DNA from: Flavobacteriales bacterium
GTDB lineage: Bacteria; Bacteroidota; Bacteroidia; Flavobacteriales; JASBRU01
Length of the DNA stretch: 41,186 nt
Assembly: GCA_030149285.1 (NCBI GenBank)
Contig: JASBRU010000001.1
Location: 1-41,186 of the forward strand
Direction: 5' to 3'
The notes under the pieces are model-generated. The model was given only the letters and a program-made list of their open reading frames with translations, was not told the DNA's origin and made no database searches. Positions 1 to 9,225 of the stretch are shown piece after piece (position 1 is the first letter of the stretch; each line of letters begins with the position of its first letter). The position numbers were made by a program, and so were the translations under genes.

Positions 1-603
1 TCTTACATCGTCAATTGCTGCGTCTCCACAACATCCGTTTGATATTTGACGAAAACGTATTTGAATAGTATCTCCTATATAAGATGCTAAATTTATAAAT
101 ACAGAATCCCATGGTGCTGATGATGATGTTTGAACGTCTCCCGTTATGTTATACATATTTGTCCAGGTTACTCCTCCATCATTAGAGACATCTACATCCA
201 TATCAGATATACTACCTGCACTAAATCTATGTTGGTAGAAATACAATGCAGGTGTTGTTAAACCACTTACATCAATACTCGGAGTTATTAAATCTGCTAT
301 TTGACCTGCTGCAGAACCTGACTCTTCACAATAAAGAAAGTTTAATCCTGTTTGATCATTTAATGGACCATTACCACTGGTTGGACCGGTACTTCTTGGT
401 ATCCATTTATGTACTGCTGAATTTCCGGTATTGGGTGTAGATGTCCATAAAGGATCTAATTGATTCCCAGAGTCACTACCCGAAGCAACCCATGACGGAC
501 CATCAAAGGTCTCGGTAAATGGTGCTGTTTGCACCTGCGAATATGCTGTATTGCTTAATAGAAACAAGAGCAGCACAATAGAAATAGTAAAATACTTTTT
601 CAT
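1..603 (-). CDS. Secreted MAM-like domain protein, C-terminus cut by window edge
   Basis: The frame is open from an ATG at 603 to base 1, giving 201 residues with no stop, so the C-terminus lies outside the window. It starts with a signal peptide (MKKYFTISIVLLLFLLSNTAYSQ). The rest resembles the MAM-like jelly-roll module of Bacteroidota surface proteins: FTETFDG near the N-terminus, then a stretch like LITPSIDVSG, FYQHRFS, DVSNDGGVTWTN, and IQIRFRQISNGCCGDAAIDDV. The same module, including the CC pair before the AIDDV-type strand, occurs in the neighbouring 787-residue protein (about residues 335-520), so the two are related extracellular proteins. A T9SS sorting domain is expected beyond the edge but cannot be seen. 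Adhesion or carbohydrate/protein binding outside the cell is an inference. Confidence 0.8.
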   Translation of the reverse strand, partial: MKKYFTISIVLLLFLLSNTAYSQVQTAPFTETFDGPSWVASGSDSGNQLDPLWTSTPNTGNSAVHKWIPRSTGPTSGNGPLNDQTGLNFLYCEESGSAAGQIADLITPSIDVSGLTTPALYFYQHRFSAGSISDMDVDVSNDGGVTWTNMYNITGDVQTSSSAPWDSVFINLASYIGDTIQIRFRQISNGCCGDAAIDDVR

Positions 604-640
604 TTTAAATATGATTTTAGTTTCAACCTATTGATTTTCT

Positions 641-699
641 GTAAGTCAGAAAAACTTACCCACCTTGCATAGGCAACTACCTATACTAGATGGGTAAGT
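641..699 (-). promoter_or_regulatory. 5' leader with two mutually exclusive hairpins
   Basis: Upstream of the ATG at 603, the plus strand carries gtaagt (641-646), acttaccca (654-662) and tgggtaagt (691-699), with an inner dyad atagg (669-673)/cctat (80-84 of the 600s, i.e. 680-684). In the minus-strand transcript the middle segment can pair with the upstream copy over 9 bp or with the downstream copy over 6 bp, but not both. The region could be an RNA switch or a protein-binding repeat; no known riboswitch class is recognised. Confidence 0.4.
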
Positions 700-844
700 A
701 AATATATGGATAGATATCTTTTTTAACAACTATATGTGGATAATTTTTTACTGGACATAAAAACAAACTTTAACCACAAAAAGAAACACAAGTATCATTA
801 AGTATTGGTTGACAAAACATAACTCCTTGAAAAACAGAATAAAA

Positions 845-885
845 AATAAGCCCCATAATTTTAAGGAGAAATTATGGGGCTTATT
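845..885. terminator. Strong 17-bp-stem hairpin terminator
   Basis: The arms aataagccccataattt (845-861) and aaattatggggcttatt (869-885) are perfectly complementary over 17 bp with a 7-nt loop. A-rich and T-rich flanks on both sides suit bidirectional termination. It lies downstream of the minus-strand 787-residue gene and upstream of the truncated gene, so it probably ends the former's transcript. It is the main feature of the 604-961 intergenic stretch besides the leader hairpins. Confidence 0.8.
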
Positions 886-961
886 AAAATTAATCTATAA
901 GTGTAAATTTAAAACTGTAATGTGTAAGAATAATACTACATACTTATAATAGACAATTTAG

Positions 962-3325
962 TTACTGCTTTACACTTTTAATCATATAAAATTCACCCTT
1001 TGCGTTTTTTACCTGAATGGTATAAACTCCCGGTGTACCATTTATAGTAAGTTTAATGCTATTGGTATTTGTATATTCTTCATATAAAACAGCTTGTCCT
1101 ATAAAATTAAAGACAGTTATCTCTATACTTTCGTAAACAGTTTTTAAATCAATAAACACATCACCATTATGTGGGTTTGGATATACCTCAACATTTTCAT
1201 CTAGGCTTAGCTCTTCTGTTCCAATACCGTTAATTAATATACTTCTTCCTGTTGTTTTACATGAATCTACATTATCAGTACATTTTTTACAAGCGGTAAG
1301 AGTTACAACAACACCTCCGTTTGAAGCTGCAGTATAAGTATGGTTTTCTAATACAGAACCATTTGCATTAGTAGCCCCATCTCCAAAATCCCAATATAAT
1401 GAGTCATAGTCTGTAGTAAGACTAGCATCAAATGCAAAATTAGTTTGACCTGGTGCAGGAATTGCAGGAGTAACAGTAAAAATTGGATTAGGCACTGCAC
1501 AAGCAGGTGTACAAATAGCAAACGGACCTACCCAAACGCTCTTTGACAAAGTAGTACAGCTATCTCTTATATAAAAATCGTAACAGGTACTGGGTTGTAA
1601 GCCTGTAAATATATGCTGATTGTCTATTGACGTACCTCTAACTACGGTTCCCATTCCTTGTGTAAAGCCAGTAGTACCCCACTCAATAATATAATCTACG
1701 CTACCACTTGTCCAACTTACAAATGCTTTTGATGATTCTACAGAATCTACTGAAACCAAAGTTGGTGGTAGGCAACTTTCAACAATTGATACATTATCTA
1801 TTGATTGATTACTACAGCATGAGTTTGATATAGCAGATGCTTTAAAACGAACTTGAACAGTATCATTGATAAATTGAGATAAATCTACAACTGCCTCTAA
1901 CCATGGGTCAGCAGCCACTGTATGTGTTTTACCTGTAATAGTATGTTTAGTTGTCCATGATGAACCTCCATCATTTGATACCTGAACATCTAAAATAGAT
2001 GCTAAAATAGAGTACCTATGATACCAAAAATGCAACTCAGGTAAAATTAATGAACTTAAATCTATAGAAGGCGATACTAAAAATGCAGAATCTCCTGCAA
2101 CACCTCCATCATTCAAATACATATATGTACCTAATGATGAGCCAATACTTTTATCATACCAAGGAAAAAGACCCGCTTTCATAGAACCTGAGCCCTTTCT
2201 AGGTACCCATGTAAAATTATGAACAGGGTTTGTAGTTCTATCCCAGCAAGCATCAATTGTAGAATTTGCATAACCTATTCCCTCTTCAGGAATCCAGTTT
2301 GAATTTTCAAAGTCCTCATAATAAGGTGCTTGATATATTGTATCACAATCAGTAGTAAAGTACAAAGGAGCGCTCCACACACTCACATCTCCTACGCCAC
2401 AACTATCTCTTACATACACTTCATAACAAGTACCAGACTCTAAACCTGCTATAGGAGCACTTGTTGTACCTGAATTTATTAGAGGCACAGCTGCTACAGT
2501 ATCTCCACACTTTCTAACTTCTACTTGCCAGTTACTAGCGCCACCCGAAACCCAATTTACAACAGCATTGTTTGATGTACTAAAAATTAACCCTAGAGAA
2601 TTTGGCTGAAAACATGTAATAGCTGAACAGTTAGATGTAAAACTATATACATTGGGGGAAGGATATGCACCTTGGCTAAATATAACCTGTCCTGCAGCAT
2701 CTTTAAGGTCAAAACTCACCGAATTATCATCCGCCGAAGCACCTGTTAACCAAGATAAATCAACAGTAGCTCCATCACAAACAGCAAATGTGTATGATGA
2801 TGAAGTTAAAGCCCCTGGTAATGTAAGAAATTGTGAGTTTCCATTATTGACTACAATACGAAGTGTTGAGCCTTGCCAGCCCCCAATATTATCACGCATT
2901 TCTATTGTGTAAAAACAAGCGCTAGAACAACCTGTTGTACAAAAAGTTATTGGACCAACCCAAGTACTTACATCACCACCTGTACCACAACTATCTCTCA
3001 CATATACATCATAACAAGTTAGAGAATCTAAACCCGAAATAGTATACGTATTAGATAAACTACTATGTGCATTAGTACCCGGTACAAAACCAACAGGCCC
3101 CCAACTTAACTGCCATGCGGTTGCACCACCGGTTGTCCAGTTGACAACAGCAGAATCTTTCCCCGTACTTATTAAATTAAAACCACTAGGTGGAGGACAT
3201 ACTGAGTAAGCTGACTCATCAGTTTTTATATTATGATTATTTACATCATTAATTTCTGCTTGAAGTGAGCTTGAGAAAATTAAAATAAAAAATAGACTGA
3301 TACTATATTGTAAGTGTTTTTTCAA
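962..3325 (-). CDS. Large secreted FnIII/MAM/PKD protein with T9SS sorting domain
   Basis: Exported surface or extracellular protein. In order: signal peptide (1-23, MKKHLQYSISLFFILIFSSSLQA); fibronectin III module (~44-130); a CUB-like stretch starting CFYTIEMRDNIGGWQG (~135-232); second FnIII (~238-327); MAM-like jelly roll (~335-520); third FnIII (~521-608); PKD domain with the YWDFGDG motif (~612-700); and a type A T9SS sorting domain (~710-787, VYPNPHNGDVFIDL through GVYTIQVKN). Each FnIII ends in a CYDVYVRDSCG-type repeat, a lineage-specific signature. The start codon is TTG: the in-frame codons upstream are not ATG, and the TTG gives a complete signal peptide. Secretion by the Por/T9SS system and C-terminal processing follow from the sorting domain; the ligand is unknown. 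Confidence 0.88.
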   Translation of the reverse strand: MKKHLQYSISLFFILIFSSSLQAEINDVNNHNIKTDESAYSVCPPPSGFNLISTGKDSAVVNWTTGGATAWQLSWGPVGFVPGTNAHSSLSNTYTISGLDSLTCYDVYVRDSCGTGGDVSTWVGPITFCTTGCSSACFYTIEMRDNIGGWQGSTLRIVVNNGNSQFLTLPGALTSSSYTFAVCDGATVDLSWLTGASADDNSVSFDLKDAAGQVIFSQGAYPSPNVYSFTSNCSAITCFQPNSLGLIFSTSNNAVVNWVSGGASNWQVEVRKCGDTVAAVPLINSGTTSAPIAGLESGTCYEVYVRDSCGVGDVSVWSAPLYFTTDCDTIYQAPYYEDFENSNWIPEEGIGYANSTIDACWDRTTNPVHNFTWVPRKGSGSMKAGLFPWYDKSIGSSLGTYMYLNDGGVAGDSAFLVSPSIDLSSLILPELHFWYHRYSILASILDVQVSNDGGSSWTTKHTITGKTHTVAADPWLEAVVDLSQFINDTVQVRFKASAISNSCCSNQSIDNVSIVESCLPPTLVSVDSVESSKAFVSWTSGSVDYIIEWGTTGFTQGMGTVVRGTSIDNQHIFTGLQPSTCYDFYIRDSCTTLSKSVWVGPFAICTPACAVPNPIFTVTPAIPAPGQTNFAFDASLTTDYDSLYWDFGDGATNANGSVLENHTYTAASNGGVVVTLTACKKCTDNVDSCKTTGRSILINGIGTEELSLDENVEVYPNPHNGDVFIDLKTVYESIEITVFNFIGQAVLYEEYTNTNSIKLTINGTPGVYTIQVKNAKGEFYMIKSVKQ

Positions 3326-3389
3326 AATATAGGCCTTTAAAAGTTTACTACTAATCTAACAATTCAACAGTGGCTAATATACTAAATAA

Positions 3390-4922
3390 CTAATTATTAG
3401 ATTTTGCTTTACTTAATTCAAAAATATCTTTACGTCTATCCCTTAGGTTTCTTACACTCCCAAACTGGTTAAGCTCCCTTAGTAGGTGAACATCTACATC
3501 AGCAATTAAAATCATCTCAGTATTAGGCGTTGCCTCTGCTTTTATTCCATTTGTAGGAAAGGCAAAATCGCAAGGTGTAAACACCATAGATTGTGCAAAC
3601 TGAATATCCATATTATGAACATTAGGTAAGTTACCTACGCTACCGGCAATAGCTACATAACATTCATTTTCTATAGCTCTGGCTTGGGCACAGCTTCTTA
3701 CTCTAGAGTATCCATTTTGAGTATCTGTTAAAAAAGGTACAAAAAGTATATCCATCCCTTCATCTGCCAATAACCTACTTAGTTCCGGAAATTCAGAATC
3801 ATAACAAATTAAAACCCCTACTTTACCGCAATCTGTATCAAAGGTTTTAAGCTCTGTACCGCCCTTCATTCCCCATACTTTAGCTTCATCAGGGGTTACA
3901 TGCAACTTTTCGTAACGCTCTACTGCTCCATCTCTTTTACATAAGTAACCCACATTATAGAGTTGCTCACCTTTCATTTCGGGCATACTACCCGTAATAA
4001 TGTTTATATTATAAGATATAGCTAACTCAGAAAATTTTTGAACAATAGCAGGCGTATGCTTGGCAAGCTCTCTTATGGCTTCAGATTCTGCCAAATGATT
4101 ATTCTCTGCCATTAGCGGTGCATTAAAAAACTCAGGGAACAAAGCAAAATCAGAACGATAACCAGATACTGCATCCACAAAATACTCTGCTTGCTGCATT
4201 AACTCATCCATACTATTATAAGGGCGCATTTGCCACTGTATAAGACCTAAACGTACCACCGTTTTTATGGTAGATGGTTTTTTGTTGGGCTTTTCGTAAT
4301 ATATATTATCCCATTCTAGTAATACGGCATACTCATTAGATGCCTCATCCCCCTCTAAATATCCTTTGATAACTTTTACAGGATGAAAATCATTAGACAT
4401 TTGAAAGTTCAATACCGGATCATGTATCTCCTTATGCTTAACCTTCTCTATATATTCCTTTGGCGATAATTTATCGGCATACTTATGGTAGTTTGGTATT
4501 CTACCACCAAAGGCTATCCCTTTTAAGTTAAGGCGTTCGCATAGTTCTTTTCTGTAATCATATAATCTACGCCCTAGCCTAAGCCCTCTAAAGTCGGGTT
4601 TAATAAAGGTATCTATACCGTATAGTATATCGCCATCAGCATCATGCGTATCAAATGTATAATTTGCTACTATCTCTTTATACGTATGGTTATCTTCAAA
4701 CTTATCATAATCTACTATAATAGATAGTGCACAACCAGCAATATCTCCGTTTACTTTTATCAATACCTGCCCTTCGGGAAACCTATTAATCAAAGACTCT
4801 ATTTGCCCTTCTTTCCAATAAGAATCGGGCATAGTAGAATACGCTTTAATCATTGCCTCTTTCAATTCTTGATAGTCATCAAAATTTAAAAAGGTTAACT
4901 CAATATTCTCAATTTCTCTCAT
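3390..4922 (-). CDS. GNAT acetyltransferase-carbon-nitrogen hydrolase fusion
   Basis: A cytoplasmic two-domain enzyme of 510 residues. Residues ~5-200 form a GNAT N-acetyltransferase fold, with the acetyl-CoA binding loop R112-G-L-R-L-G-R-R-L120. Residues ~223-500 form a nitrilase-superfamily amidohydrolase with the Glu-Lys-Cys triad visible as E264 (LFPEFF), K339 (RYEKLH) and C373 (LICYDSEFPE). The nitrilase part would hydrolyse an amide C-N bond and the GNAT part would acetylate an amine or bind acyl-CoA; the substrate is not known. The fusion itself recurs in bacterial databases as a GNAT/carbon-nitrogen hydrolase protein. It starts at an ATG and stands alone between a secreted protein and a lipoprotein on the same strand. 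Confidence 0.88.
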   Translation of the reverse strand: MREIENIELTFLNFDDYQELKEAMIKAYSTMPDSYWKEGQIESLINRFPEGQVLIKVNGDIAGCALSIIVDYDKFEDNHTYKEIVANYTFDTHDADGDILYGIDTFIKPDFRGLRLGRRLYDYRKELCERLNLKGIAFGGRIPNYHKYADKLSPKEYIEKVKHKEIHDPVLNFQMSNDFHPVKVIKGYLEGDEASNEYAVLLEWDNIYYEKPNKKPSTIKTVVRLGLIQWQMRPYNSMDELMQQAEYFVDAVSGYRSDFALFPEFFNAPLMAENNHLAESEAIRELAKHTPAIVQKFSELAISYNINIITGSMPEMKGEQLYNVGYLCKRDGAVERYEKLHVTPDEAKVWGMKGGTELKTFDTDCGKVGVLICYDSEFPELSRLLADEGMDILFVPFLTDTQNGYSRVRSCAQARAIENECYVAIAGSVGNLPNVHNMDIQFAQSMVFTPCDFAFPTNGIKAEATPNTEMILIADVDVHLLRELNQFGSVRNLRDRRKDIFELSKAKSNN

Positions 4923-5020
4923 AAAATATGGTGTAAAAACACTGTTTACTCTATCCGTATAACCAAATATATACTAGGGCTTAATACCTGTACCAAATTA
5001 CAAAAACTAGGTATAGAAAA

Positions 5021-5683
5021 TCATCTGATTTTTAACAAAGGAGTATCAAATGTAAAAGTAGTATCACTTAACTCTAACTCAAAAGTAAATATATGCTCTG
5101 AAGGCTGGCTTGGCGACTTTGCAAGAACTACAGGAGGAGAATGTAAAATAAAGTGTTTGGGGTGACGGTTTAAATAATTTACTAATGGTGTATCTATAGG
5201 TTCCCTATCATAGTAATGCTCCCAAGATTTGCCATAAGTAATAAATAAGTCTTTTAAATCTGTACCTGTTGGGTGTAAACTATCATAGTCTGTATTACTT
5301 GTAATTGTTAATCCCAAAAAATCCTGATTAGTAAGTGGTTCTGGCTCAACAGGCGAGCAAGCGTAAGCTGTATTAGTAAACAATCCATTAAATCTTACCC
5401 CTTTAGGTTGCTTATAAAAAGCAACTCTATTGTGATATGAAAACAAATTTATCCTTACTCGCTTATTTGCATATACCTCATTACCATTATAGTTTTCCCA
5501 TTGATGATTAAATCTGTATAGAATTGATGTAGCTCTATAATCATCAATAGTAACATTTACATATGGGCATCCTCCACCTGTACCACATTCACATGCTGCA
5601 TCATCACAGTTAAGTGAGCATGCAGGTATACCCGTTATAAAAATTGTAACTAAAAAATACTTGAATAGGTTTTGTACTTTCAT
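5021..5683 (-). CDS. Cysteine-rich lipoprotein of unknown function
   Basis: A 220-residue protein with a lipoprotein-type signal (MKVQNLFKYFLVTIFITGIPAC) that would be acylated at C22. A cluster of cysteines follows directly (SLNCDDAACECGTGGGCPY), six in about twenty residues, which could form disulfides or bind metal. The remainder is beta-rich with no motif I recognise. It lies just downstream of the cbb3 oxidase accessory genes on the same strand, 37 bp after the TauE/SafE-like gene, so read-through from that operon is possible; a role in metal or redox handling is only a guess from that position. Confidence 0.6.
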   Translation of the reverse strand: MKVQNLFKYFLVTIFITGIPACSLNCDDAACECGTGGGCPYVNVTIDDYRATSILYRFNHQWENYNGNEVYANKRVRINLFSYHNRVAFYKQPKGVRFNGLFTNTAYACSPVEPEPLTNQDFLGLTITSNTDYDSLHPTGTDLKDLFITYGKSWEHYYDREPIDTPLVNYLNRHPKHFILHSPPVVLAKSPSQPSEHIFTFELELSDTTFTFDTPLLKIR

Positions 5684-5720
5684 ATCTAATAGATTGATAC
5701 TATCAAATATAAGTAAATAA

Positions 5721-6437
5721 TCAATTTGAGTGGCAACAGCTTTTTGTGGTTTGCGTATGTAAGCTACCCTCGGCAGGGCTTATGTAAGGGATACCTAACT
5801 CTAAACCTCTCAATACAAACAATACTCCCATAAATGCCAAGGCATAGGGTAATGCTTTGCGTAATTTGGTTCTTAAGCCTGCTTTTATAAAGTTACCCAA
5901 TTGTGCTCCTACTATCATTAAAGGGGTTGTTCCTAAACCAAAGAGCAACATAAACAGAGCTCCGTTTAATGCAGTACCGGAAGCTATTGCCCCGGCTAAG
6001 GCCAGGTATACCATACCACAAGGTAATAGTCCGTTTAATAAACCTATAAGGTATAGGGTTTTGGTATTACGGTTTTTCAATAAGCCCCCTAAAGCGCCTT
6101 TCAGTTTAGTAAGCCATTTATAAATGTATCTGGTAGCTAAAAACTTGTTAGCTATACGTGCGGGTAGTAATGCAAAAACAATCATTAGTAAGCCCAAACC
6201 TATAGACACACTTTTTTGAAAACCTGCCAACTGTAAACTCTTACCTAGTAAGCCAAATATTAGTCCAAGTGTTACATAAGTGCTTATACGCCCTAATTGA
6301 TAAAGTAAGTTACCAGCTAAAGCCTTAGTAGGACTATTTCTGTTTAAAGGTAAAGCCAATGCAATAGGTCCGCACATACCAATACAATGCAAACTACTTA
6401 ATAAACCCAATGCCAATGCTGTCCCCAAAAACTCCAT
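5721..6437 (-). CDS. TauE/SafE- (DsbD_2-) like membrane protein of the cco locus
   Basis: A 238-residue polytopic membrane protein of the sulfite exporter TauE/SafE or UreH/DsbD_2-like group that is commonly encoded beside ccoGHIS in Bacteroidota. The first membrane segment carries the H-C-x-G-M-C-G-P motif (LLSSLHCIGMCGPIALAL), and the second half repeats a similar helix pattern (NGLLPCGMVYLAL). The C-terminus ends in KSCCHSN, a possible metal-binding tail. The start ATG overlaps the ccoH stop in a TAATG arrangement, implying translational coupling. The Cys/His/Met pattern and the operon position suggest copper or thiol handling during oxidase assembly; this is inference, and the family name does not establish sulfite transport. 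Confidence 0.8.
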   Translation of the reverse strand: MEFLGTALALGLLSSLHCIGMCGPIALALPLNRNSPTKALAGNLLYQLGRISTYVTLGLIFGLLGKSLQLAGFQKSVSIGLGLLMIVFALLPARIANKFLATRYIYKWLTKLKGALGGLLKNRNTKTLYLIGLLNGLLPCGMVYLALAGAIASGTALNGALFMLLFGLGTTPLMIVGAQLGNFIKAGLRTKLRKALPYALAFMGVLFVLRGLELGIPYISPAEGSLHTQTTKSCCHSN

Positions 6438-6871
6438 TATAAATACACTTTTTCTTCGTAATAATAGCCTTTACCATCTGCAGTAATATCAATGCTAATT
6501 GTCCATTTACCTGCAACAAGATTTTCACTCTCAATAACTTGCTCCATGCTATTTTCTGCCTTCACTTCAAAGTCTAACATCTCACTTGAGGGACGATATA
6601 GGCTTATTGTTCCTTCTATTTCTTGTCCTTCAAGATCTTTCGGTAAATTGATTTTTACACTTTTTACAGTCCCTAAAATCTCAAAATTTCCTTCTAAGGC
6701 ATTTGTATTCTTTTGCTTATCTATGGTTTCCTGAAACTTAATTTCTTTCTCATAGTAGTTATCCGAAACCAACTCGGTTTGTAGCTTACTTGCTCCAAAC
6801 ACAAACAATAGTATCATCAGCATAAATGCTCCTATAGTTATTGCCAAACCTGTACCCCAATTCATTTTCAT
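6437..6871 (-). CDS. ccoH: FixH/CcoH-type cbb3 oxidase assembly protein
   Basis: A 144-residue protein with one N-terminal membrane helix (LAITIGAFMLMILLFVFGA) followed by the family stretch LVSDNYYEKEIKFQETIDKQKN and a beta-rich periplasmic domain, matching FixH/CcoH. In other bacteria CcoH is needed for stable assembly of cbb3-type cytochrome c oxidase. It follows ccoG by 11 bp and overlaps the TauE/SafE-like gene start by one base, so it is co-translated in the operon. The alternative start at the second Met (MNWGTG) would shorten it by two residues. Confidence 0.88.
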   Translation of the reverse strand: MKMNWGTGLAITIGAFMLMILLFVFGASKLQTELVSDNYYEKEIKFQETIDKQKNTNALEGNFEILGTVKSVKINLPKDLEGQEIEGTISLYRPSSEMLDFEVKAENSMEQVIESENLVAGKWTISIDITADGKGYYYEEKVYL

Positions 6872-6882
6872 AACATCAGTTT

Positions 6883-8292
6883 TTAAATGGGACCATTAAA
6901 GCTGGTCTTTATTTCGTCTATCTTTTTATCATTGCTATATACCCCTATTCTTATACTATTCTTGTAATTTGTTACTAACTCTTTTGGGAGCACAACAAAT
7001 ATCTTTCCTTCTGCAAGCTCTTGTGGTTGCACCACTATTGCATTCTGACCAATCTTTTCTATTTTACCATCATGAGATAGTAACCTAAACTCAATAGGCA
7101 TTTCCTCATTGGTTTTATTAATCAGTTTATAGTCATATAAGTTAGTATAAGCAGCGTCACGCTCTTGGTATACCAAGTTTGGTGTACGAAGTATAGTTGC
7201 CTCTACATCTGTTCTGCTCAACAATAAAGAAGTAAATACTACCATTAATATTACTAATACTACAGAGTAAGCTATTAAACGAGGGTTGAAACGAACTTTT
7301 TTACCCTCTTTTATATTCTGCTCAGAGTCGTATCTAATCAAACCTTGTTTCAGGTTTACTTTTGCCATCATCGCATCGCAGGCATCCATACATGCTGTAC
7401 AATTTGTACACTCTAGCTGCGTACCATTTCTTATATCTATACCTGTTGGGCAAACATCAACACATTGATGACAGTCTATACAGTCTCCCTTACCTAATTC
7501 TTTTCGGTCTTCTGTTTTTTTATAACGCCCCCTTTTCTCACCTCTTATGTAGTCATAAGCTACTACTATCGATTTTTTATCTAGCAACACACCTTGTAGT
7601 CTACCATATGGGCAAACCACAATACATACTTGCTCTCTAAACCATGCAAATACAAAAAAGAACACACCTGAAAACACAAGGATAGATATCAAGCCAGATA
7701 CATGCTCGCTGGGTTTATCAGTAATAGTTGCTATCCACTCTTCACTACCAATAATATAGGCTAAGAATATGTTAGAGATGATAAATGAAATGAGATAAAA
7801 AATACCATTCTTTAATACTCTTTTCCATATTTTTTCCCAGGTCCAGCCCATTTTTTTCAAACGGATTTGCTTACCTCTATCCCCATCAATCCAATACTCT
7901 ATTCTACGGAACACATGCTCCATAAAAATAGTTTGAGGGCATACCCAACCACAAAACAAACGGCCAAATGCTACTGTAAACACCGTAACAAATATTACCC
8001 CTATAATCATTGCAAATACAAACAAAAAGAAATCTTGTGGCCAAAACACATTACCAAAAATGATAAACTTACGTGCCGGCACATTGAGCATTAAAAAGGG
8101 CTCGCCATTAATTCGCAAAAATGGCCCCGCAAAAAGCAGGGCCAATAATAGATAACTAACCAATCTTCTTCTACGGGTATAAGTACCTGTAGTTTTTTTA
8201 GGGAACAACCAGTTACGATTTCCTTCTTCGTCTATCGTACCAATGTGGTCTCTAAAATCTTCTTCGTCATATATGACTTCTTCTTCAGCCAT
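6883..8292 (-). CDS. ccoG: CcoG/FixG/RdxA ferredoxin-type membrane protein
   Basis: A 469-residue membrane protein matching CcoG, a cupric reductase-like factor for cbb3 oxidase biogenesis. Visible motifs: membrane segments near 45-65 and 85-110; C114-G-W-V-C118-P and C223-I-V-V-C227-P in or near the membrane; then two ferredoxin-type clusters, C271-x2-C274-x2-C277-x3-C281-P and C295-x2-C298-x2-C301-x3-C305. A further helix (~330-350) leads to a C-terminal immunoglobulin-like periplasmic domain ending SIRIGVYSNDKKIDEIKTSF. The ATG begins 2 nt after the ccoP stop, so it is tightly coupled to the oxidase structural genes. In characterised relatives the protein reduces Cu(II) for CuB insertion. 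Confidence 0.93.
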   Translation of the reverse strand: MAEEEVIYDEEDFRDHIGTIDEEGNRNWLFPKKTTGTYTRRRRLVSYLLLALLFAGPFLRINGEPFLMLNVPARKFIIFGNVFWPQDFFLFVFAMIIGVIFVTVFTVAFGRLFCGWVCPQTIFMEHVFRRIEYWIDGDRGKQIRLKKMGWTWEKIWKRVLKNGIFYLISFIISNIFLAYIIGSEEWIATITDKPSEHVSGLISILVFSGVFFFVFAWFREQVCIVVCPYGRLQGVLLDKKSIVVAYDYIRGEKRGRYKKTEDRKELGKGDCIDCHQCVDVCPTGIDIRNGTQLECTNCTACMDACDAMMAKVNLKQGLIRYDSEQNIKEGKKVRFNPRLIAYSVVLVILMVVFTSLLLSRTDVEATILRTPNLVYQERDAAYTNLYDYKLINKTNEEMPIEFRLLSHDGKIEKIGQNAIVVQPQELAEGKIFVVLPKELVTNYKNSIRIGVYSNDKKIDEIKTSFNGPI

Positions 8293-8294
8293 TG

Positions 8295-9221
8295 TTATTG
8301 AGCTTCTAAGTCTGTTGTTAATGTATCTGCTTGTGTACTATCAGTAGCTGTTTCTACCTCTGGTACCCATATTTCTCCTTCCGGTGCTTTTGGTGCAGGA
8401 GGGTTTGTTCCTTCTAAGCTTAAAACATAACTGGCAACTTCTTGCATTTGCCTTGGGTTTAATTGGTCTTGCCAAGCAATCATACTTTTTCCTTGAACAC
8501 CGTATTTAACTGTTTTAAATACGTTTACAATACCTCCGCCATGTATCCAATATTGATCTGTAAGGTTTGGTCCTAAACCGTCTATACCACCCGCATCATT
8601 TCTATGACAAGAAACACAGTTGGTAATAAAAATAGCCTTACCAGACTCTAAAGCCATATTATCTGTTAGTAATGTTACAGAACTCTCATCTACTCTATTT
8701 GCAGCACTTTTCAGATAATTTTGTACTTCTAATTCAGCCTCAGCTACATTCTTTTCATATTCTGCAACCTGCAAATCTCCAGTACCAAAAACATGGTAAT
8801 TGAATATGTAAATTACACCTACCACTATAGTTAAATAAAAACCCCATTTCCACCAAGGTGGTAGGTTATTATCTAACTCTTGTATGCCATCGTAGTTATG
8901 ATCTAATAGAATATCAGATTCTTCTTCTATTGGCTTTGCATCTGTTAGTTTCTGTAAAATTACAGCTCCAAAGTCTTCTTCCTCCTCTTCCTCAACTTCT
9001 TCAGGCTCCGGGCTATTCATTTTTGCAATAGCTTCCATAGCCTTATTTACAGTATATAATGCCAGCATCAGTAAAAAGATAGAAACCATAAAGGCTACCA
9101 ATAAGCCATTATCAAATATCTCCGGTAAATATCCTTCAGGACTTAATATCTCAGCAGTAAAACCTATTACCAGTAATACTAGTGGAATGGTGAAATAAAT
9201 TGGGAAATTTATTTTTTTCAT
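8295..9221 (-). CDS. ccoP: cbb3 oxidase subunit CcoP, single heme c form
   Basis: Membrane-anchored cytochrome c subunit that feeds electrons to CcoN. I chose the ATG at 9221 (MKKINFPIYF), 4 nt after the ccoQ stop; starts at 9245 or 9263 would overlap ccoQ. The product is 308 residues: two helices near the N-terminus (~6-50), an acidic linker (PEPEEVEEEEEEDFG), a third helix (WWKWGFYLTIVVGVIYIFNY), then a cytochrome c domain with one C202-V-S-C205-H206 site and a likely Met ligand in GKSMIAWQ. Proteobacterial CcoP usually has two CxxCH motifs; only one is present here, which is common in Bacteroidota. Confidence 0.93.
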   Translation of the reverse strand: MKKINFPIYFTIPLVLLVIGFTAEILSPEGYLPEIFDNGLLVAFMVSIFLLMLALYTVNKAMEAIAKMNSPEPEEVEEEEEEDFGAVILQKLTDAKPIEEESDILLDHNYDGIQELDNNLPPWWKWGFYLTIVVGVIYIFNYHVFGTGDLQVAEYEKNVAEAELEVQNYLKSAANRVDESSVTLLTDNMALESGKAIFITNCVSCHRNDAGGIDGLGPNLTDQYWIHGGGIVNVFKTVKYGVQGKSMIAWQDQLNPRQMQEVASYVLSLEGTNPPAPKAPEGEIWVPEVETATDSTQADTLTTDLEAQ

Positions 9222-9225
9222 GGCT

